Below, in pieces: positions 1 to 7,490 of a DNA stretch of 28,037 bases. The position numbers and the translations under genes are program-made. This stretch comes from Bacteroidota bacterium (GTDB lineage: Bacteria > Bacteroidota > Bacteroidia > Bacteroidales > UBA1556). Where the stretch lies: positions 1 to 28,037 of the forward strand of contig QMPB01000004.1 in assembly GCA_003648395.1 (NCBI GenBank), given 5' to 3'. The notes under the pieces were generated by a model. The model did no database searches and was not told the origin of the DNA. It worked only from the letters and a program-made list of their open reading frames with translations. The first letter of the stretch is position 1. Each line of letters begins with the position of its first letter.

Positions 1-1007
1 ATTGGCAACCAGTTTGGTATATTCACAAAATCTTCGTTAACAATATCTTTACCTTCTACTTTTGAAGTAAGTTTATTGAAAAGGCCAGCCATATAAGTAC
101 CAGCATAATTATGCTCATTAGCCTTAGCAAAAGCAAAAGCCCCACGAGTACCAAAATAACCATTTCCCACAGAAAGCAGAGCCTCTCGTGAGCGTTCCTT
201 TTCAGGATTGTATGTACTATACGATAATGACCAATTATCGTCATCCAAACCATTCTCAAACCAATTTTGAATTCCTTCGAACTCAATTTCAGAAATATCT
301 TCCACAACAATATCAGCACCAGCCTCCCAAAGTCCCTCAGCATTTTCCTCGCGAGCAAGACCAAGCACAAGACCGAAATTTCCGGCTTTACCTGCTTGCA
401 CACCGCTAATTGCATCTTCAATTACCACAGCCTCGTGATATGCTACGCCAAGATTGTCGGCAGCAGTGGTGAAAATATCTGGTGCAGGTTTGCCATTAAG
501 ACCAAGCTCAGCACTTACAACACCATCCACACGAGTTTCTACAAGATCTATCAATCCTGTAACAGTAAGAACTTTCTCCGCATTTTTGGAAGAAGAAGCA
601 ACACCAATCTTAATACCTTCCGCTTTTAATCGATGCATTAATTTCACTGTAGATTCGTATTCCTGAATTCCATCGCGCTCAAGTATATTATTGAAAGCTA
701 TATTTTTTCTATTACCAACACCACAATAAGTTTCCTGCTCCACATCGTCGCTAGGCTCACCATAAGGCAGCTCAATACCACGAGATTCCAAGAAAGATTT
801 TACACCTTCGTAACGTGGTTTACCATCCACAAAAATTAGATAATCACCCTCATGAGTAAACTCTACAAATTTTTCACCATGTGTTGCTTCGCGCTGCTTT
901 AAGTATGTATCAAACATCTCTTTCCATGCCACAGAGTGCACAAGTGCTGTTTTAGTAATCACCCCATCAAGGTCAAAAATTACTGCTTTAAATTTATTTT
1001 CAATCAT
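1..1007 (-). CDS. HAD (beta-phosphoglucomutase-like) + GH65 fusion protein, N-terminal part only
   Basis: An open frame runs from an ATG at 1007 to the left edge (335 codons, no stop), so the C-terminus is missing. Residues 1-245 are a HAD-superfamily phosphatase/mutase of the beta-phosphoglucomutase type: motif I FDLDGV with nucleophile D12 and acid D14, motif II around VASSS (137-140), motif III KPAPD (173-177) and motif IV VIEDA (195-199). From about residue 258 a second domain starts with WSLSY, then SREALLSVGNGYFGTRGA and IPNWLP, which is the typical N-terminus of glycoside hydrolase family 65 (disaccharide phosphorylases). GH65 enzymes of this kind release beta-glucose 1-phosphate, which a beta-PGM converts to glucose 6-phosphate, so the fusion would join two successive steps of alpha-glucoside breakdown. 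Substrate (maltose, trehalose, kojibiose or other) cannot be told from the visible part. The protein is probably cytoplasmic: no signal peptide is seen. Confidence 0.93.
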   Translation of the reverse strand, partial: MIENKFKAVIFDLDGVITKTALVHSVAWKEMFDTYLKQREATHGEKFVEFTHEGDYLIFVDGKPRYEGVKSFLESRGIELPYGEPSDDVEQETYCGVGNRKNIAFNNILERDGIQEYESTVKLMHRLKAEGIKIGVASSSKNAEKVLTVTGLIDLVETRVDGVVSAELGLNGKPAPDIFTTAADNLGVAYHEAVVIEDAISGVQAGKAGNFGLVLGLAREENAEGLWEAGADIVVEDISEIEFEGIQNWFENGLDDDNWSLSYSTYNPEKERSREALLSVGNGYFGTRGAFAFAKANEHNYAGTYMAGLFNKLTSKVEGKDIVNEDFVNIPNWLP

Positions 1008-1075
1008 ATTATATACTCTTAATCTTTATTCTACTTCTTTGGATAATACTTTAACAAACTCATGTATTTTTTACA

Positions 1076-1113
1076 TCAAAAAGTCATCGTATTTTTTTTA
1101 AACACAATGACTT
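1076..1113 (-). terminator. Possible weak intrinsic terminator after yebC
   Basis: Read on the minus strand, two 10-base arms (plus-strand 1104-1113 and 1081-1090) can pair with one G-U wobble around a 13-base A-rich loop, followed by a short T run. It lies just downstream of the yebC stop. The T tract is short, so termination may be partial. Confidence 0.4.
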
Positions 1114-1138
1114 CTCTTATTAAAAACAATCAGAATGT

Positions 1139-1849
1139 TTATCCAATATTTGTAAACACATCCTGCACATCATCATCATTATGCAATTTGTCGAGCATTT
1201 TGTCGATATCCACCATCTGCTCTTCGTTAAACTCTTGAGGAGAAGTTGGAAAACGCTCCAATACGGATTTATTAATCTCAAGCTTAAGAGCCTCTATTGC
1301 TGTCGTAAGTTTACCAAAGGCAGTATAATCAGCAGTGATAATCACCTGATTTTCCACCTCTTCTATTTCCTCCAAGCCAGCATCAATTAATTCTAACTCA
1401 AGCTCTTCAATATCCAATTCATCGGTTTTCACCAACTCAAATATAGCCTTACGCTCAAACATAAATTCCAAAGAACCAGTAGGTACAATAGCACCACCAG
1501 CTTTATTAAAATATGATTTCACATTGGCAACAGTTCGAGTAGTATTATCAGTAGCACATTCCACAAAAACCAAAACACCATGAGGACCTTTACCTTCGTA
1601 ATTTACCTCTATCATAGACTTATAATCAGAGCTTGTGGCACGCTTTATTGCAGAAAGGATATTATCCTTAGGCATATTTGCTGCCTTAGCATTCTGAATT
1701 GCAGTACGTAGCGAAGGATTCATCTCTGGATCAGAGCCACCATCTTTGGCAGCAGCAGTTATTCTATTTCCTAATTTTGGAAACACTCGCGACATCATGC
1801 CCCAACGTTTCATCTTTGCCGCTTTGCGGTATTCAAATGCTCTTCCCAT
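1139..1849 (-). CDS. yebC: YebC/PmpR (TACO1) family protein
   Basis: A 236-residue protein, close to the usual family length of about 240. It has the typical basic N-terminus (MGRAFEYRKAAKMKRW), the KLGNRITAAAKDGGSDPEMNPSLR stretch (split here between residues 25 and 48), the NMPKDNI motif near residue 60 and the YEGKGPHGV motif near residue 84. The C-terminal half is acidic, as in the family. YebC proteins were first annotated as transcriptional regulators. Work on bacterial and mitochondrial members (TACO1) points to a translation factor that helps ribosomes through polyproline stretches. The protein is cytoplasmic. A -7 box lies about 100 bases upstream, and the next gene downstream (HAD-GH65) starts 131 bases after its stop with a possible weak terminator between, so the two are probably separate units. 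Identification is firm; the exact role is inferred from the family. Confidence 0.96.
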   Translation of the reverse strand: MGRAFEYRKAAKMKRWGMMSRVFPKLGNRITAAAKDGGSDPEMNPSLRTAIQNAKAANMPKDNILSAIKRATSSDYKSMIEVNYEGKGPHGVLVFVECATDNTTRTVANVKSYFNKAGGAIVPTGSLEFMFERKAIFELVKTDELDIEELELELIDAGLEEIEEVENQVIITADYTAFGKLTTAIEALKLEINKSVLERFPTSPQEFNEEQMVDIDKMLDKLHNDDDVQDVFTNIG

Positions 1850-1946
1850 AATAATAATATTTCTTATTTTATAAGCCTAATAATTATAGCATAAATACTA
1901 TTAATCAGCAGCTTAGAATCTACTTATAATTCATTTTTCAAAAACA

Positions 1947-1954
1947 CAAATATA
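1947..1954 (-). promoter_or_regulatory. Putative Bacteroidota -7 box for yebC
   Basis: The minus strand reads TATATTTG, a match to the TAnnTTTG consensus, 98 bases before the yebC start. No good -33 TTG element was seen, so the call rests on the -7 box alone. Confidence 0.4.
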
Positions 1955-2078
1955 GGAAATAATTTACCATAATTTTTTGCTTTTGAGTAAAAAAGTCAAA
2001 AGAAATTTAATAGCAGACACCTAGCATTAAATACAGTGAACTTAATGACTAATTAGTTATTTGAATGTATAATAAAGG

Positions 2079-2208
2079 TGGCGTTGATGTGCAAAATGCT
2101 AATTCGATATAGTCATTCTCATCGTGTTGCATCATTATAACAAGCAACAAAATACAAGAAATATTTGAGGTGTTGTTTTAGGCATAAAGTAAAATTCATA
2201 TATTTGCT
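2079..2208 (+). repeat. 130-bp direct repeat, copy 1 (upstream of KilA-N gene)
   Basis: Aligns without gaps to 3201-3330, with 17 mismatches counted by eye (about 87% identity); most of the differences fall in the first 28 bases. Both copies contain identical stretches, for example the 18 bases before the first mismatch block around 2125 and the run around 2135-2160. This copy ends with TATATTTG (about 2199-2206), which fits a -7 promoter box; the second copy has TATATTCG there. A small stem (TGTTGC / GCAACA) around 2125-2149 is kept only in this copy. The rest of the gene-free stretch 1850-2301 holds the yebC upstream region and the KilA-N promoter, with no credible ORF. Confidence 0.9.
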
Positions 2209-2266
2209 ATTAGACACAACAAAATCAACATATAAAAATAAAACTTCAAATCAATAAAATATAAGC

Positions 2267-2274
2267 TAAATTTG
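2267..2274 (+). promoter_or_regulatory. Putative -7 box for the KilA-N gene
   Basis: TAAATTTG matches TAnnTTTG and ends 27 bases before the ATG at 2302, the same distance seen for other genes in this window. No convincing -33 element was found. Confidence 0.5.
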
Positions 2275-2301
2275 TCGGAAATAATTTAGAATATAGTCAA
2301 A

Positions 2302-3171
2302 ATGACAAAAATACAAGTTGAAGACAAAATAATCTCGATTGCAAAAAGAGACGAACAGGATTATATATGTTTGACTGATATGGTAAGAGATGAAGAAGGA
2401 AGTGACCATATTAGAAATTGGATGAGAAATAGAAATACTGTTGAATTTATTGGGTTGTGGGAAACTTTGCACAATCCAAATTTTAAACCTGTCGAATTCG
2501 ACACCTTTAGAAAACAAGCTGGATTAAATAATTTCAATTTAACACCTAAAAAATAGATTACAAAAACAAATGCAATAGGAATTATTTCAAAATCTGGGAG
2601 ATATGGAGGTACTTATGCTCATAAAGATTTAGCATTTGAATTTGGAGCATGGATTAGCCCAATGTTTAAATTATTGCTAATTAAGGAATTCCAACGATTA
2701 AAAGAAATTGAAACAAATCAATATAATTTAGAATGGAATGTAAAACGTATATTAAGTAAAACAAATTATCTAATACATACAGAAGCAATTAAAGAACATA
2801 TTATTCCTAAGAATGATTATACAAAAGATAACGAATGGATTGTTTACGCAGAAGAAGCCGATTTACTAAATGTTGCAATGTATAATTGTAGAGCAAAAGA
2901 CTGGAGAGAAGCAAACCCTGAGCACGCAGAAAAAGGACTGAATATTAGAGATTTTTCAAGTATCAATGAATTAGTTGTTTTATCAAACCTTGAGAATTTG
3001 AATGCAGTAATGATAAGTGAAATTATTAATAAAGCAGAAAGGTTCAGCCGATTAAGAAAGGTAGCGAAATCTCAATTAAAAACAATAGACAATCAGAACT
3101 TTGTAAAATCACTTAAACGACTGAGTGATACAACTTTTATTAATGAAGAGAAACGATTAAAGAAGAAATAA
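2302..3171 (+). pseudogene. KilA-N domain protein, interrupted by one in-frame amber stop
   Basis: The reading frame from ATG 2302 stops at TAG 2554-2556 (codon 85) and continues in the same frame to TAA at 3169-3171, giving 289 codons apart from that stop. The first part carries DYICLTDMV and IRNWMRNRNTVEFIGLWE, and the part after the stop carries GRYGGTYAHKDLAFEFGAW, which together make up a KilA-N DNA-binding domain (known from phage antirepressor-like proteins and common in Bacteroidota). The rest, from about residue 130, is the C-terminal region usual for these roughly 280-residue proteins. In relatives as I recall them, the stop position holds tryptophan in a K-W-I context, so a single G-to-A change of TGG to TAG explains it. 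No frameshift is present, so the break is probably recent, or is an assembly error or is suppressed. A short fragment could restart at ATG 2662. The gene sits between two direct repeats. Confidence 0.85.
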
Positions 3172-3200
3172 CGACACGACAATACTCCCAAATATCACCA

Positions 3201-3330
3201 TGGTGCTAGTGTACGAAACGCTAATACGATATAGTCATTCTCATCGCTATGCATCATTATAACAAGCAACAAAATACAAGAAATAGTTGATGTACTGTTT
3301 TAGGTATAAAGTAAAATTCATATATTCGCT
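3201..3330 (+). repeat. 130-bp direct repeat, copy 2 (downstream of KilA-N gene)
   Basis: Second copy of the element at 2079-2208, in the same orientation, starting 1,122 bases after the first and 29 bases after the KilA-N stop. The sequence aligns ungapped. The promoter-like box at its right end is altered to TATATTCG. The arrangement makes the KilA-N gene plus one repeat a 1.1-kb unit that homologous recombination could delete or duplicate. It is not recognisable as an integron attC site. Confidence 0.9.
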
Positions 3331-3344
3331 AAATGATTGAGTAA

Positions 3345-3393
3345 GTTGTAAATATAGGAAAGAGTTTATTTGTCTAAACCTATTATTTACAAC
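3345..3393. repeat. Imperfect inverted repeat (stem-loop)
   Basis: The left arm 3345-3358 (GTTGTAAATATAGG) is the reverse complement of the right arm 3379-3393 with a single extra T, around a 20-base loop. It sits 15 bases after repeat copy 2 and directly before the GC-rich element. No long T run follows, so it is not a clear terminator. It could be a remnant of a small mobile element. Confidence 0.6.
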
Positions 3394-3450
3394 GCGATGG
3401 ATCCCGAACAGTTGTCGGGAGCGCAGCAGCAGCGGCGTAGCAACGGGGAA
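3394..3450 (+). repeat. GC-rich REP-like element with hairpin
   Basis: About 60% G+C by hand count in 3391-3450, in a region otherwise near 30%. It contains a 6-bp stem with 7-base loop (TCCCGA / TCGGGA, 3402-3420), followed by GCAGCAGCAGCGGCGTAGC and ACGGGG. I recall similar short intergenic palindromes ending in a GCGCAGC...CAACGGG-like tail as dispersed repeats in Bacteroidota genomes. With 3172-3393 this makes a gene-free stretch of 315 bases made almost wholly of repeats. Confidence 0.6.
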
Positions 3451-3486
3451 ATATTTTTCTAAAGAAACATACTACAAACATCAAAA

Positions 3487-4077
3487 ATGACATCAAGATC
3501 AAAAACCATTTTAAATTTTACAGCTCTTTTAATAATTAGTATTCTTTGGATATTACTAATTAACAAATACATTACAATTCCTTTTATACTTATTATTTTC
3601 AGCTTACGGACATTCTATCGAATATGGAAAACACAAAAAGATTTACTTGGTGTTTTTGATAGTGCTGAATCAATAACCAATTTTCAATCAAATACAGCGA
3701 TATCAAACAAATTTGGAGAATTTAGATATACTATTAAAGAGAATTTTTTGAATCTTGAGAAGCAAATTAGCAGAAATAAATTTAAGCCAATTATAAAGAT
3801 TGACAAATCAAAAAATAAATTAATACACTATAATCAATCCACCAAGAAGATTAAATTATCGGAAGTAGATTATATAGCAATTATGATTACACGAACATTA
3901 AAAACTAATAGGAATATTATTCAAATTTCGTATAAGTATAAAGGACGTCTTCATGAATTATTGTTTTATATATGTCCTCCAAAAATGGATTTTAATAATA
4001 TAAAATCATATTTTATAGAGTTTGTGGGTCAACTTGGGGCTCAAACAAGTGTGAAAATAAAAATTATTGAACGTTAA
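3487..4077 (+). CDS. Small membrane protein of unknown function
   Basis: A 196-residue protein that I do not recognise. The N-terminus (residues 8-26 and about 28-45) forms one long or two short hydrophobic segments, ending in a positively charged turn, so the protein is probably anchored in the inner membrane with the rest in the cytoplasm. The remainder (about 50-196) is soluble, rich in lysine and isoleucine, and has alternating beta-type stretches (for example LSEVDYIAIMITR and IIQISYKY); a PH-like fold is possible but unproven. It lies just after the repeat region, has AT-rich codon use like the KilA-N gene, and could belong to the same accessory patch. A possible but off-consensus promoter box (TTTATTTG) lies about 110 bases upstream. 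The next gene has its own promoter box. Confidence 0.7.
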   Translation: MTSRSKTILNFTALLIISILWILLINKYITIPFILIIFSLRTFYRIWKTQKDLLGVFDSAESITNFQSNTAISNKFGEFRYTIKENFLNLEKQISRNKFKPIIKIDKSKNKLIHYNQSTKKIKLSEVDYIAIMITRTLKTNRNIIQISYKYKGRLHELLFYICPPKMDFNNIKSYFIEFVGQLGAQTSVKIKIIER

Positions 4078-4086
4078 AATAAACCC

Positions 4087-4094
4087 TATTTTTG
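4087..4094 (+). promoter_or_regulatory. Putative promoter for the serine hydrolase gene
   Basis: TATTTTTG matches TAnnTTTG and ends 30 bases before the ATG at 4125. A TTG lies 17 bases upstream (about 4067-4069), at the tail of the preceding gene, and could act as the -33 element. Confidence 0.55.
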
Positions 4095-4124
4095 TTGCTC
4101 TAATAATACTTAACAAAACAAGCC

Positions 4125-5666
4125 ATGAGATTATTCCAAATATTGCTTTTTATTGGATTTATAGCACTATCCATAAACACTAATGCGCAAGTAAAAGATA
4201 CAAACCTTGATAGCCTTGATGCTTATTTTGCAAAAAGCATTACCGATTGGAAAGTGCCTGGAATGGCAATAGGTATTATCAAAGGTGATTCTTTAATATT
4301 TAGCAAAGGGTATGGTTTTAGAAATATTGAAGAAGAAAAGCCTGTAACACCACAAACAATATTTCCTGTGGCATCAAATACTAAAGCTTTTACCGCGGCT
4401 TCAATTGCAATATTAGTAGATCAAGGAAAGCTAAGTTGGGACACAAAAGTAAAAAGCATATTGCCATATTTCTCATTGTATGATCAATATGTAACAGAGC
4501 ATTTTACCATTGAGGATTTACTAAGTCATAGAAGTGGACTGAAAACCTTTAGTGGCGACCTAATATGGTATGGAACAACATACTCAAGAGAGGAAGTTGT
4601 TCGTAGAGCTCGCTTACTAAAACCAGAATACGACTTTAGAACCACATTTGGCTATAGCAACATAATGTATATTGCTGCTGGCGAAATAATTGCCAAAGTA
4701 TCAGGCATGAGCTATGATGATTTTCTTAAAAAACACTTCTTTGATGAATTAGGAATGAAAAACTCATACACTAGCATTGATGATTTAAAAGAATTGGAAA
4801 ATGTATGCACTCCTTATAATGTTATAAATGGCGAAACTATTAAAATAGAGTTGATGAATTGGGATAATATTGGAGGTGCTGGAGTTATTAATTCAAATAT
4901 TGAAGATATGAGCAAATGGATTATGCTTCAACTTGCTAAAGGCACATATAATAATAAGGAGATATTCACAAGTAAGCAAAGTACTAAAATGCTCACTCCG
5001 GCAACTAATTTCACGGTAAGCGAAGGTTATAATAAAATGTGGCCAAGTACGCATTTTCGCTCTTATGGCATGGGATGGTCTTTGATGGATTATCATGGTT
5101 ATAAAGTAGTTAGCCATAGTGGTGGATACGATGGTGTGATAACTTATACTTGCTTTGTGCCTGATGCAAATATTGGATTTGTAATACTTACAAATAGCAC
5201 TTCTTCATTATACAATCCTATTTCATATAAAATTCTTGATGCTTTTCTTTCTGACGAAAATAAGGATTGGAGCAAGCTATTTCTACCTTATCAACTTAAA
5301 GGCTATTATAAAGAAGAAATTGCAGAAAAAGAAAATGCTAATGACCCTAGTTTAAAGCTAAAAGAATATGCTGGCTTATACAAAAGTGAAATATATGGAA
5401 ATGCAAGCATTAAGAAAAAAGGTGGAAAACTATATGTAAATCTACTCAGAACAAATCTATGGAAAGGCAATGCTGTAAAATATGACGCTGATACTTTTAT
5501 TGTTGAGTTTACAGCAGTTCCATCATTACCTCAGGGCAAAATTTTCTTTGAGGTAGAATCTGGAAAAGTAAAAAGTTTCAAAATAAATATTCCAAATCCT
5601 GATTTTCATTTCGATGAATTTACTTTTAAAAAGATTGATTGGGTAAAACTTCCTGAGGAGAAATAA
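4125..5666 (+). CDS. Secreted serine hydrolase, class C beta-lactamase/PBP-like family
   Basis: A 513-residue protein with a clear signal peptide (residues 1-21, cleavage likely after TNA-Q), so exported to the periplasm. The beta-lactamase (Pfam Beta-lactamase) domain covers about residues 28-370. The three active-site motifs are visible: SxxK as S84-N-T-K87 (PVASNTKAFTA), YxN as Y177-S-N179, and HxG as H331-S-G333. The C-terminal 130 residues are a beta-rich tail of the kind called DUF3471 in relatives. Family members are D-amino peptidases, esterases or penicillin-binding proteins; being in this family does not by itself mean antibiotic resistance, and the natural substrate is unknown. The stop overlaps the start of yjbQ by one base (TAATG), so the two are co-transcribed. 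Family assignment is secure. Confidence 0.93.
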   Translation: MRLFQILLFIGFIALSINTNAQVKDTNLDSLDAYFAKSITDWKVPGMAIGIIKGDSLIFSKGYGFRNIEEEKPVTPQTIFPVASNTKAFTAASIAILVDQGKLSWDTKVKSILPYFSLYDQYVTEHFTIEDLLSHRSGLKTFSGDLIWYGTTYSREEVVRRARLLKPEYDFRTTFGYSNIMYIAAGEIIAKVSGMSYDDFLKKHFFDELGMKNSYTSIDDLKELENVCTPYNVINGETIKIELMNWDNIGGAGVINSNIEDMSKWIMLQLAKGTYNNKEIFTSKQSTKMLTPATNFTVSEGYNKMWPSTHFRSYGMGWSLMDYHGYKVVSHSGGYDGVITYTCFVPDANIGFVILTNSTSSLYNPISYKILDAFLSDENKDWSKLFLPYQLKGYYKEEIAEKENANDPSLKLKEYAGLYKSEIYGNASIKKKGGKLYVNLLRTNLWKGNAVKYDADTFIVEFTAVPSLPQGKIFFEVESGKVKSFKINIPNPDFHFDEFTFKKIDWVKLPEEK

Positions 5667-6079
5667 TGACCAAGCAATTTCATATAAGACTACCAGCCCA
5701 CAGCAGAGGTTTTCATCTCATTACAGACTATATTATTGATATAATAAAGGATGACTTACCAGAGGTGGGCTTGCTTAATATTTTCATTAAACACACTTCT
5801 GCTGGGCTCACAATAAACGAAAATGCAGATTCAAGTGTAAGAGTAGATTTTGATATGTTTTTTAGAAAACTTGTTCCCGAAAACACAAAATACTTCACAC
5901 ATATTTACGAAGGAAGTGACGATATGCCATCGCATATTCTATCTTCATTATTTGGCAGCTCCGTAAGTATTCCTATTTCAAATTATAAACTCGATATGGG
6001 AATATGGCAAGGCGTATATCTTGGTGAATTTAGGAATAATGGAGGAAGCCGATCCTTAACCATTACAATTACAACTTAA
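5666..6079 (+). CDS. yjbQ: YjbQ family protein (UPF0047, secondary thiamine-phosphate synthase family)
   Basis: A 137-residue protein, full length for the family (about 130-140). It has the family motifs HTSAGLTINENAD (residues 43-55), the EGSDDMPSH stretch with the conserved Asp/His near residue 90, and GIWQGVYLGEFR near the C-terminus, followed by the closing beta strand. Family members show weak thiamine-phosphate synthase activity in genetic tests, but the true cellular reaction is not settled. The protein is cytoplasmic. It is coupled to the upstream serine hydrolase by the TAATG overlap, although no functional link is obvious. Confidence 0.94.
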   Translation: MTKQFHIRLPAHSRGFHLITDYIIDIIKDDLPEVGLLNIFIKHTSAGLTINENADSSVRVDFDMFFRKLVPENTKYFTHIYEGSDDMPSHILSSLFGSSVSIPISNYKLDMGIWQGVYLGEFRNNGGSRSLTITITT

Positions 6080-6192
6080 CACTAAAGAGCTATTAAACAC
6101 ATTATCATCTCTTTATATTCACTATAATAAGAGAATCTATTACTTATTATATTATCACAAAAAAATCATTTTTATAAACATCAATTTATTTA

Positions 6193-6200
6193 TACCTTTG
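6193..6200 (+). promoter_or_regulatory. Putative promoter of the RND efflux operon
   Basis: TACCTTTG matches the TAnnTTTG -7 box and ends 32 bases before the ATG at 6233. The 153-base gap before it has no ORF. No operator or regulator gene for the pump is recognisable nearby. Confidence 0.55.
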
Positions 6201-6232
6201 ACAAATTAATTTTAAAATAAAACCATACCGTA

Positions 6233-7414
6233 ATGACTTTCATTAAACAATCAATCATTCTATTAGCAATTGGCTTATTAGCTATATTAACTTCCTGTAA
6301 TGGAGGTGATAAACAACAAAAAAAGCGAATGGTACAACAAATACCCGTTGTAAAGGTAATAAAACATGATGTTCCAATTTTCTCAGAATATGTAGGTCAA
6401 GTATATGGTCAAAAGGACATTCCAATTAGAGCAAGAGTGGAAGGCTTTCTCGAAAGTATAGAGTTTACAGAAGGCTCAAAAGTTAAAAAGGGGCAATTAC
6501 TTTACACTATTGACCCACAATCGTTAACAGCAGCTACAAATGCTCAAAAGAGTCAAGTAACAGCCGCTCAAACTCAACTTTCGAAAGCTAGATCCGACTT
6601 AGACAGAATAAAACCACTAGCGGAGGCAAATGCCGTGAGTAAAAGTGAGCTTGATGCCGCACAAGCTGCATACGACGCTGCCAAGGCTAACCTTGATGCC
6701 GCAAAATCAAATCTTAAATCATCAAATATTGATTTAAGCTATACACAGGTTAAGTCTCCTATAAACGGTGTCATAGGAAAAACCAATGCCCGAGTTGGCG
6801 AATTTGTTGGTAAGGATCCAAATCCTGTAATATTAAATACAGTTTCAAAAACAGACACTATTATTGTAAAATTTTCTGTAACAGAAGCTCAATACCTTAC
6901 AATTTCTAGAAAACGTATTGATAAAATTAATAGTGGCGAAGTTAAAGGTCATGACGATCATAATGATATAGGTATTCAATTAAAGCTAGCCGATGAGTCT
7001 ATTTATAACCACCCCGGTAGTATTGATTTTGTTGACCGTAATATTGATGAGAATACTGGTTCTATTTTAGTTCAAGCTTCTTTCCCTAATCCAGATGGTT
7101 TATTACGTCCGGGTATGTATTCTAAAGTTAGTGTTCAAACTGATTTAGCAAAAGATGCTATTATTATTCCTCAAAGATGTATAGTTGAACTACAAGGGCA
7201 ATATACTGTATTTGTTGTGAATGATAGTAATAAAGTATCTAGCCGCCCAATAGTTATTGCGCATAAATCTGGTGATTTGGCTGCCATTTCTGAAGGTTTA
7301 GAAGAAGGCGAAAGAATTGTTATTGATGCATTACAGAAAGTACAAAGTGGTTTAATTATCAATCCTATTGATACAAATTTTACTAGTAAGGTGTTCCTAG
7401 AATATAATAAATAG
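6233..7414 (+). CDS. RND efflux periplasmic adaptor (membrane fusion protein), lipoprotein
   Basis: A 393-residue AcrA/MexA-type adaptor. The N-terminus is a lipoprotein signal with lipobox ILTSC, giving lipidated Cys22. The first half of the lipoyl domain (VPIRARVEGFLESIEFTEGSKVKKGQLL, positions about 64-92, quoted in part) is followed by an alanine-rich coiled coil (about 95-165, repeated AAQAAYDAAKANLDAAK-type heptads), then the second lipoyl half (SPINGVIGKTNARVGEFVG), a beta-barrel domain and the membrane-proximal domain with LRPGMYSKV. It links the inner-membrane pump to the outer-membrane channel in the periplasm. It is the first gene of a three-gene operon, 76 bases ahead of the pump gene. 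Confidence 0.96.
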   Translation: MTFIKQSIILLAIGLLAILTSCNGGDKQQKKRMVQQIPVVKVIKHDVPIFSEYVGQVYGQKDIPIRARVEGFLESIEFTEGSKVKKGQLLYTIDPQSLTAATNAQKSQVTAAQTQLSKARSDLDRIKPLAEANAVSKSELDAAQAAYDAAKANLDAAKSNLKSSNIDLSYTQVKSPINGVIGKTNARVGEFVGKDPNPVILNTVSKTDTIIVKFSVTEAQYLTISRKRIDKINSGEVKGHDDHNDIGIQLKLADESIYNHPGSIDFVDRNIDENTGSILVQASFPNPDGLLRPGMYSKVSVQTDLAKDAIIIPQRCIVELQGQYTVFVVNDSNKVSSRPIVIAHKSGDLAAISEGLEEGERIVIDALQKVQSGLIINPIDTNFTSKVFLEYNK

Positions 7415-7490
7415 AATTTTAAAACTGTAAAGGTTTAATAAATATAGAGTTGAGTCCACTCATAGTTTTAATAAAATAAAGAAATCAATT

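Noticed and set aside
2079..3330. Direct repeats as integron attC sites
   Set aside because: The copies lack the paired core sites (an RYYYAAC end with a GTTRRRY partner) and the overall inverted symmetry of attC; no integrase gene is in the window. They are reported only as direct repeats.
4125..5666. True class C beta-lactamase (antibiotic resistance gene)
   Set aside because: The motifs define the broad serine hydrolase/PBP family; the long C-terminal domain and size are typical of peptidases/esterases, and nothing shows lactam hydrolysis.
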